Source: UMGS1307 sp964523005
GTDB lineage: Bacteria; Bacillota; Clostridia; Oscillospirales; CAG-382
Assembly (NCBI GenBank): GCA_964523005.1
Contig: CAZFZL010000040.1
Span: 1 to 13,443 of the forward strand
Length of the DNA: 13,443 bases
Reading direction: 5' to 3'
A program made the translations under genes and the position numbers. Numbering within the stretch: the stretch's first letter is position 1; every line of letters starts with the position of its first letter. Positions 7,929 through 13,443 of this stretch are shown in pieces. The notes below the pieces were generated by a model, which was given only the letters and a program-made list of their open reading frames with translations, did not search any database and was not told the DNA's origin.

Positions 7929-10157
7929 ATGAAATTGGGCAATGCGAGAGCCTGCTCCCGCTTTGTATTAGTGCTGCTTGTGATAATACTTGCAGCCGCA
8001 GTCGCGCTGTGCGGATTTGAACCGCTGAGCATACCGAGTGTCGCTGAAAGCGGCGGAATAACGCTCGGTCTTGATCTTTCAGGCGGTTCGATTATAGTAT
8101 ATGAAGCGCAGACAGACCTTTCCGGGTCTGAACTATCTGCAAGCATGAATGCCGTTGAAGCGCTTATGCGCCAAAGACTTGACAATCTCGGATATACCGA
8201 AGCAGTCGTCTCTCTTCAGGGAACGAAACAGGTCAGAATAGAAATACCGAGCGTGACCGATCCTGAAGAAGCAGTTCAGAAAATCGGTACCACCGCCAAG
8301 CTCGTTTTCAGAAACAAAGACGGCAAAACGATAATTGACGGCGAACACATCGTCAGCGCTACCGCTTATTACGGTCAGATCAACGACGACAATACGAGCG
8401 GCTATTATGTAGCCCTCAAGCTGACCGATGAAGGTCAGAAGCTGTTCACCGCGGGAACCAAGGCATCAGCCGGGTCATATATAGAAATCGTTCTTGACGA
8501 TGAGGTTATGTCCTCACCGACGGTTTCCAAGGAATTTGCATCTACCGGAATCACGCAAAACCCGATCATTACGATAGGTGACGACGCGGAGCAGGCTATA
8601 TGGCTCGCTTCTATAATCACTGCCGGTCAGCTTCCGTTCGACCTGGTTGACGTTGAGCTCCGCTCAGTCGGCGCGACGCTCGGCGACAACTCGCTTTCGA
8701 CAAGCCTTCTTGCCGGCGTTATCGGACTTGTTCTTGTTATACTGTTCATGATCATCGTATACAGACTGCCCGGTGTCGTCGCATCCATATCGCTCACAGC
8801 CTACACTGTCATAGTCGTCGTGCTACTCGCACTGCTTAAAGTCAACCTCACTCTTCCGGGCATCGCCGGTGTCATACTTTCGATAGGTATGGCGGTCGAC
8901 GCGAACGTAGTTATATTTGAAAGAATAAAAGAGGAGCTGCGCACCGGAAAATCGGTAAAAGCAGCTATCAAGGCAGGCTTCGACCGCGCGTTCAGCGCCG
9001 TGCTCGATGCCAACGTCACCACGCTCATCGCAGCCGTCGTGCTTTGGATATTCGGCACCGGAACGATCCAGGGCTTTGCAAAAACGCTGACCATAGGTGT
9101 TGCGGTTTCGTTCCTTACGGCTATTACGCTCACAAAGCTTCTCCTGAATCTCACCGCGCAGATGAATCAGAACAAGCTTTGGCTCTACGGTGTCAAGCTC
9201 GATGACGGAACAAAAGAAAAGAAGAAGATCAAATTCAATTTTGTCAAAAACTCGAAGGTCACGCTCATCATCGTATGCTGCGTGGTGCTTGTCGGTGTTT
9301 TGTCATTCGCAATCCGCGGCTTCAACATAGACATCGACTTTGAAGGCGGTACGGAATTCATTGTCGCCGTAGGTCAGGATTTTAAAGAAGACGATATAAG
9401 AAATCTCGTTGACGATCTGTTCGATGAAGATGTAGTATCGTCAGTGCGTTCATCCGGTGCGGACGGCACCGAGGTCGTGATTCAGACCAAGCAGCTCGAT
9501 TCAAAACAGCGTGAGCTTGTATTCAATGCTCTCAGTGATGAATACGGACTCACCGAGTCGGATCTGCTGTCGGTCGACAATGTCGGCGCGTCGGTCGGAA
9601 GCGCGCTCACAAAAACGGCGATAATCTCATCTATCCTCGCTGTTGTGCTGATGCTGATATATATTTCGGTCAGATTCGCGTTCCTCTCCGGACTTTCCGC
9701 TATCGTTTGCCTTGTCCACGACCTGTTCGTGATGATGACAGTCTATTCACTGTTCCAGATACCGATGGGAACGACGGTTATCGCTGCGATGCTGACGATC
9801 CTGGGTTATTCGATCAACGCAACCATCATCGTATTCGACAGGATCAGAGACAACCGCCGTCTGCACGGGACTGCAATGAGCTTTGACGATGTTGTAGACG
9901 TGTCAGCAAAACAGACGGTACGCCGTTCGATCTACACGACGATAACTACGCTGTTCACCATCGGAATGATCTATATCCTCGGTGTTGAATCGATCAAGGA
10001 ATTTGCGCTGCCGCTTATGATAGGCTTCTGCGCCGGTCTGTTCTCGTCAGTGTTCCTTTCCGGTCTTATCTGGGATAAGCTCTATAAGAGATTCGGAGAC
10101 TTCTCGCTGCTTTCACTCTTCAAAAAGAAAAAGAAAGCCAAAGCGGAAAAGGCATAA
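7929..10157 (+). CDS. secDF: Protein translocase subunit SecDF (fused SecD-SecF)
   Basis: SecDF is an RND-type membrane protein that uses the proton-motive force to pull proteins through SecYEG on the outer side. At 742 residues it matches fused SecDF of Bacillus (about 737). The SecD half has one N-terminal membrane helix (about 11-29), LGLDLSGGS (46-54), a large external domain, then five helices including GMAVDANVVIFERIKEE (320-336) with the proton-relay Asp324. The SecF half has a helix near 443-463, DFEGGTEF (470-477), a second external domain, and five helices including GYSINATIIVFDRIRDN (626-642) and the Arg665/666 segment. The family normally has Asp at position 631; here it is Ala. 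The C-terminus is a lysine-rich tail. GGAGGT lies 9 bases before the start. Identity is certain. Confidence 0.96.
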   Translation: MKLGNARACSRFVLVLLVIILAAAVALCGFEPLSIPSVAESGGITLGLDLSGGSIIVYEAQTDLSGSELSASMNAVEALMRQRLDNLGYTEAVVSLQGTKQVRIEIPSVTDPEEAVQKIGTTAKLVFRNKDGKTIIDGEHIVSATAYYGQINDDNTSGYYVALKLTDEGQKLFTAGTKASAGSYIEIVLDDEVMSSPTVSKEFASTGITQNPIITIGDDAEQAIWLASIITAGQLPFDLVDVELRSVGATLGDNSLSTSLLAGVIGLVLVILFMIIVYRLPGVVASISLTAYTVIVVVLLALLKVNLTLPGIAGVILSIGMAVDANVVIFERIKEELRTGKSVKAAIKAGFDRAFSAVLDANVTTLIAAVVLWIFGTGTIQGFAKTLTIGVAVSFLTAITLTKLLLNLTAQMNQNKLWLYGVKLDDGTKEKKKIKFNFVKNSKVTLIIVCCVVLVGVLSFAIRGFNIDIDFEGGTEFIVAVGQDFKEDDIRNLVDDLFDEDVVSSVRSSGADGTEVVIQTKQLDSKQRELVFNALSDEYGLTESDLLSVDNVGASVGSALTKTAIISSILAVVLMLIYISVRFAFLSGLSAIVCLVHDLFVMMTVYSLFQIPMGTTVIAAMLTILGYSINATIIVFDRIRDNRRLHGTAMSFDDVVDVSAKQTVRRSIYTTITTLFTIGMIYILGVESIKEFALPLMIGFCAGLFSSVFLSGLIWDKLYKRFGDFSLLSLFKKKKKAKAEKA

Positions 10158-10169
10158 TACAACCGTTCC

Positions 10170-10198
10170 TGAGCCGCGTATATCTTTTACGCGGCTCA
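10170..10198 (+). terminator. Hairpin between secDF and galE, possible partial terminator
   Basis: An 11-bp perfect stem (TGAGCCGCGTA and its complement) with a loop of 7 bases begins 12 bases after the secDF stop. The following sequence (CAGTTTCATTTAC) is only weakly T-rich, so the hairpin may be a leaky terminator or an mRNA-stabilising structure that lowers expression of galE and lepA relative to secDF. No separate promoter for galE is evident after it. Confidence 0.55.
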
Positions 10199-10232
10199 CA
10201 GTTTCATTTACAAGAAAGCTGAGGTATATAAT

Positions 10233-11240
10233 ATGATCCTTGTTACAGGCGGAGCCGGATATATCGGCTCGCATACGTGCGTAAGACTCCTTGAGAACGG
10301 CTATGATACAGCCGTCATCGATAACCTCGTAAACAGCAAAAAAGCGTCGCTTGACCGCGTTAAGAAGATAACCGGCAAGGACATGCTTTTCTATCAGGCT
10401 GATATGCTTGACAGAGAGAAGCTCAGAGATATCTTCCGCGAGAACGATATTGAAGCCGTCATTCATTTCGCAGGACTCAAAGCGGTCGGTGAATCGGTTT
10501 CCATACCGCTCAGGTATTATCACAACAACATCACCGGTACGCTCCTGCTTTGCGAGACAATGGCTGAGTTCGGCTGCAAAAAGCTCGTGTTCTCGTCCTC
10601 CGCAACAGTATACGGGCTTGCCGATCACGTTCCCGTTGACGAAACAATGCCGACATCCACGACGAACCCTTACGGCTCGACCAAGCTGATGATCGAGCAT
10701 ATCCTGACCGACCTTTACAACTCAGACAAGGAATGGTCGATCGTGCTGCTGCGCTATTTCAACCCGATCGGCGCACACGAAAGCGGACTTATCGGCGAAG
10801 ACCCGAACGGTATCCCGAACAACCTTATGCCGCGCCTTTGCAGCGTCGCAAGAGGGAAGATGGAGAAGCTGACCGTGTGGGGCACCGATTACCCGACACA
10901 CGACGGTACGGGCGTACGCGACTATATTCATGTGCTCGACCTCGCCGAAGGGCATCTCGCAGCACTCGGTAAATGCAGCGAAAGCGGTGTGTTCACCTAC
11001 AATCTCGGAACGGGTATAGGCTATAGTGTATACGACCTCATTCATACCTTCGAGCGTGTGAACGGCGTTAAGATACCGTTTGAAAACTGCGCACGCCGCC
11101 CCGGCGACGTTGCCGCACTGTACGCTGACTGCTCGAGAGCAGAAAGAGAACTCGGCTGGAAAGCGAAGAAAACACTCGACGATATGTGCCGGGACACGTA
11201 TAGATTTATTATGAAGAACCCCGAAGGGCTGAAGGACTGA
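10233..11240 (+). CDS. galE: UDP-glucose 4-epimerase
   Basis: GalE interconverts UDP-glucose and UDP-galactose using tightly bound NAD, supplying galactose units for cell-surface polymers and feeding galactose into glycolysis. The 335-residue protein is full length (E. coli 338). It has the Rossmann motif GGAGYIGSH (6-14), Asp30 for the NAD ribose, FAGLKAVGES (79-88), SSSATVYG (121-128) with the catalytic Thr/Ser, the YxxxK pair Tyr147 and Lys151 in NPYGSTKLM, and the conserved NPIGAHESGLIGEDP segment. GAGGT lies 7 bases before the ATG. It follows secDF after a 75-base gap containing a hairpin, and its stop is one base from the lepA start. No other galactose genes lie nearby, so a housekeeping role in surface sugar synthesis is likely. 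Confidence 0.95.
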   Translation: MILVTGGAGYIGSHTCVRLLENGYDTAVIDNLVNSKKASLDRVKKITGKDMLFYQADMLDREKLRDIFRENDIEAVIHFAGLKAVGESVSIPLRYYHNNITGTLLLCETMAEFGCKKLVFSSSATVYGLADHVPVDETMPTSTTNPYGSTKLMIEHILTDLYNSDKEWSIVLLRYFNPIGAHESGLIGEDPNGIPNNLMPRLCSVARGKMEKLTVWGTDYPTHDGTGVRDYIHVLDLAEGHLAALGKCSESGVFTYNLGTGIGYSVYDLIHTFERVNGVKIPFENCARRPGDVAALYADCSRAERELGWKAKKTLDDMCRDTYRFIMKNPEGLKD

Positions 11241-11241
11241 A

Positions 11242-13041
11242 ATGATCGACAAAATAAGGAACTTTTCCATAATCGCACATATAGACCATGGGAAATCGAC
11301 CCTTGCCGACCGGATACTTGAAATGACCGACACCGTCGAAAAACGCGATGTGTCGGAGCAGATGCTCGACAACATGGACATCGAGCAGGAACGCGGGATC
11401 ACCATCAAGGCACGCGCCGTCTCCGTCGATTACAAGGCATCGGACGGGCAGGTCTATCGCTACAACCTCATCGACACTCCCGGTCACGTTGACTTTAATT
11501 ACGAGGTCTCACGCTCTCTCAAGGCGTGTGAGGGCGCGTTGCTCGTCGTCGACGCGACGCAGGGGATAGAAGCACAGACGGTCGCAAACGCGTATCTTGC
11601 CATCGACAACGACCTTGAGCTGCTGCCTGTGATAAACAAGATCGACCTTGCGAGCGCTGACATAGAAAAAACACGCAGGGAGATCGAGGATATCATCGGC
11701 GTACCGGCAATGGACGCGCCGGCAATAAGCGCAAAGACATCACTCAATGTCGGTAAGATGCTCGAACGCATCGTGACTGATATACCGTCGCCGAAGGGCG
11801 ATCCGGATGCGCCACTGAAGGCGCTCATATTCGATTCCGTCTACGATTCGTACAGGGGCGTCATAGTTTACATCAGAGTTTTCGACGGCACGCTAAAAGC
11901 AGGGCAGCGCGTAAGGATGATGAACACAGCCGCCGTGTATGAGGTGGTCGAAACCGGCATAATGCGTCCGTTTGGACTTAAAAGTACCGGCTGCCTGACG
12001 GCAGGTGAGGTCGGTTACTTCACCGCGAGCATAAAGGAAATATCCGATACACTCGTCGGTGATACCGTGACCGACAACGAAAACCCGATCAGCGCACCGT
12101 TGCACGGCTTCAAAAAGACGCAGCCTATGGTATTTTCGGGAATATATCCTGCAGACGGCTCAAAATATCAGGATCTGCGCGACGCGCTCGAAAAGCTCGC
12201 GCTCAACGATTCGGCGTTCACCTATGAAGCGGAATCGTCTGTTGCGCTCGGATTCGGGTTCCGCTGCGGCTTTCTCGGACTGCTGCACACTGAAGTCGTT
12301 GAGGAACGGCTCGAGCGCGAGTACAATCTCGATCTCGTGACGACGGCGCCGAGTGTTATATATAAGATACTTTTCAAGGACGGTCACGAGGACTATATCG
12401 CGAACCCGACGAATTATCCCAAGCCGGAGCTTATCGAAACGGCATACGAGCCGGTCGTCAAGGCGAATATCATGACGCCTACGGTGTACGTCGGGACGAT
12501 CATGGAGCTTTGCAACGACAGGCGCGGCGTGTTCGCCGACATGAAATATATCGATACAGACCGCGTGGAGCTTCATTACGAGCTTCCGCTCAACGAAATA
12601 ATCTACGATTTCTTCGATGCGCTCAAATCGAAGAGCAAGGGCTATGCGTCGCTCGATTACGAGCTCAACGGCTATAAGCCGTCAGCCCTTGTCAAGCTCG
12701 ATGTGCTGCTAAACGGCGAGATCGTCGACGCTCTCTCGTTTATCGTCCATTCCGAAAAGGCTTACGGACGCGCGAGAAAGATCGTCGAAAAGCTCAAGGA
12801 CAATATACCGCGACAGCTCTTCGAGATACCCGTTCAGGCGGCTATCGGCGGAAAGATCATTGCGCGCGAAACCGTCAAGGCGATGCGCAAGGATGTGCTT
12901 GCAAAATGCTACGGCGGTGACATTACGCGAAAAAAGAAGCTGCTTGAAAAGCAGAAAGAGGGCAAAAAGCGCATGAGAGTCCTCGGCAGCGTCCAGGTAC
13001 CGCAGGAAGCGTTCATGGCAGTGCTGAAGCTCGATGAATAG
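11242..13041 (+). CDS. lepA: Translation elongation factor 4 (LepA)
   Basis: LepA is a ribosome-associated GTPase of the EF-G type, proposed to act in back-translocation of stalled ribosomes or in initiation and subunit assembly. The 599-residue protein has the usual length. GTPase motifs are complete: AHIDHGKST (12-20), RGITI (51-55), DTPGH (78-82) with the catalytic His82, NKID (132-135) and SAK (163-165). EF-G-like domains II, III and V follow, with CGFLGLLHTEV in the domain III region. The LepA-specific C-terminal domain includes PRQLFEIPVQAAIG and CYGGDITRKKKLLEKQKEGK. The start lies one base after the galE stop, with GAAGG 6 bases upstream inside galE, so translation is probably coupled. 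Two hairpins follow the stop. Confidence 0.97.
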   Translation: MIDKIRNFSIIAHIDHGKSTLADRILEMTDTVEKRDVSEQMLDNMDIEQERGITIKARAVSVDYKASDGQVYRYNLIDTPGHVDFNYEVSRSLKACEGALLVVDATQGIEAQTVANAYLAIDNDLELLPVINKIDLASADIEKTRREIEDIIGVPAMDAPAISAKTSLNVGKMLERIVTDIPSPKGDPDAPLKALIFDSVYDSYRGVIVYIRVFDGTLKAGQRVRMMNTAAVYEVVETGIMRPFGLKSTGCLTAGEVGYFTASIKEISDTLVGDTVTDNENPISAPLHGFKKTQPMVFSGIYPADGSKYQDLRDALEKLALNDSAFTYEAESSVALGFGFRCGFLGLLHTEVVEERLEREYNLDLVTTAPSVIYKILFKDGHEDYIANPTNYPKPELIETAYEPVVKANIMTPTVYVGTIMELCNDRRGVFADMKYIDTDRVELHYELPLNEIIYDFFDALKSKSKGYASLDYELNGYKPSALVKLDVLLNGEIVDALSFIVHSEKAYGRARKIVEKLKDNIPRQLFEIPVQAAIGGKIIARETVKAMRKDVLAKCYGGDITRKKKLLEKQKEGKKRMRVLGSVQVPQEAFMAVLKLDE

Positions 13042-13047
13042 AAATAA

Positions 13048-13076
13048 ACCGCCGCGGTCATTTTGACCGCGGCGGT
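13048..13076 (+). terminator. GC-rich hairpin after lepA
   Basis: A perfect 13-bp stem (ACCGCCGCGGTCA and its complement) with a TTT loop begins 6 bases after the lepA stop. The stem is very stable, but no T tract follows (ATTCAATAATG). It may act together with the next hairpin, or protect the 3' end of the transcript. Confidence 0.65.
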
Positions 13077-13103
13077 ATTCAATAATGAGATATATAATAG
13101 CAC

Positions 13104-13136
13104 AAAAAAAGCCACAACATCGTTGTGACTTTTTCT
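13104..13136. terminator. Bidirectional intrinsic terminator
   Basis: The sequence AAAAAAAGCCACAAC, a 3-base loop, and GTTGTGACTTTTTCT pair over about 13 positions with one internal C/A mismatch. The stem is flanked by a run of seven A on the left and a T-rich tract on the right, so it has the form of a terminator on both strands. It would end the secDF-galE-lepA transcript and could also stop leftward transcription entering from the right edge. Confidence 0.8.
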
Positions 13137-13443
13137 TTATGGCAAATGACTAAACGATTGATACAATGCACCTGTTTTACATAGAATGCACCCACTTTCA
13201 AGTGTTGTTTCTTGATACTTACCGTCTGTGGCATAGCGGACAGAAAGGACTAAAGGGACAAAAAGCGGCTCTTGCCTGTTCTTGCTAGGGCAATGAGTAC
13301 CGATATTGAGCCCCCATATTCTTTCTGATATGTAAAATGTCAATCATCGATGAACCGTATATGTCCTTGAGGACATGTTCCTTCAGTACTCTCATACCAC
13401 CCCGGATAATCATGGGCATATATAGGTTTGTAGGGCATTGGTT
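13137..13443. other. A+T-richer stretch without a recognisable gene, possible accessory or mobile-element edge
   Basis: About 307 bases follow the terminator with visibly lower G+C than the genes to the left. Frames are short on both strands. The two best minus-strand frames enter from the right edge and stop at 13340 (ending in GHIRFIDD) and 13285 (ending in QYRYSLP); neither resembles a family I recognise. An imperfect hairpin, ATGTCC-TTGA-GGACAT with GAAC/GTTC outside a 5-base bulge, lies at 13352-13380. A 20-base-period direct repeat lies at 13161-13192. It may be a decayed gene, the 3' end of a gene outside the window, or the end of an insertion element. Confidence 0.4.
13161..13192. repeat. 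Two 12-base direct repeats with a 20-base period
   Basis: ATACAATGCACC (13161-13172) and ATAGAATGCACC (13181-13192) match at 11 of 12 positions. The extended 20-base units match at 14 of 20. Helically spaced repeats of this kind occur as protein binding sites, including transposase sites at the ends of some insertion sequences. Nothing nearby settles which. Confidence 0.6.

Noticed and set aside
10227..10232. TATAAT directly before the galE start codon as a promoter
   Set aside because: Transcription would begin inside galE, after its ribosome binding site, and there is no -35 box at the right distance.
13137..13343. A 68-codon minus-strand frame in the right-hand region
   Set aside because: No ribosome binding site or family resemblance; it runs across the direct repeats and stops at the edge of the terminator hairpin, so it is probably chance.
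13352..13380. Possible group II intron domain V (minus strand contains ATACGGTTC next to a hairpin)
   Set aside because: The 5' strand does not complement ATACGGTTC beyond four bases, the loop is TCAA rather than GNRA, and no AGC triad is present.

Overview
The window looks like a chromosomal segment of a strict anaerobe of the class Clostridia (Bacillota), probably a gut-type Ruminococcaceae/Oscillospirales-like lineage. The evidence is a four-subunit 2-oxoacid:ferredoxin oxidoreductase, the MEP-pathway gene ispD, a fused SecDF, strong AAAGGA/GGAGG ribosome binding sites and near-consensus sigma-A promoters. Base composition is moderate (about half G+C by eye). The lineage is inferred; no rRNA or species-specific marker is present.

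Layout. (1) Positions 1-5150, minus strand: a compact run read right to left. It comprises a C39-peptidase-like lipoprotein, a P-loop ATPase of the MinD/ParA-like class, a 2x[4Fe-4S] ferredoxin, the alpha, beta and gamma subunits of a VOR/KOR-type oxidoreductase, ispD, and the first codons of another gene at the left edge. Gaps are 0-32 bases, with two overlaps. A near-consensus promoter at 5200-5228 could drive the whole run. (2) 5245-7532, minus strand: serC and serA overlap by 4 bases, with their own promoter at 7596-7624 and a perfect 12-bp terminator hairpin at 5245-5271. (3) 7838-13136, plus strand: a perfect-consensus promoter, then secDF, galE and lepA, ending in two hairpins. (4) 13137-13443: an A+T-richer stretch with no convincing gene and a 20-base-period direct repeat, possibly the edge of an accessory or mobile segment.

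How the genes fit together. The ferredoxin plus alpha/beta/gamma proteins form one enzyme that oxidatively decarboxylates a 2-oxoacid (branched-chain is the best guess) to an acyl-CoA and reduces ferredoxin, or runs in reverse for biosynthesis. SerA and SerC are the first two steps of serine synthesis from 3-phosphoglycerate; SerB is not in the window. SecDF, GalE and LepA are housekeeping genes for protein export, UDP-galactose supply and translation.

No complete new system is evident. The points most worth a second look are the pairing of a secreted peptidase-like lipoprotein and an uncharacterised ATPase with the oxidoreductase, an Asp-to-Ala change at a normally conserved membrane position of SecDF, and the unexplained right end.
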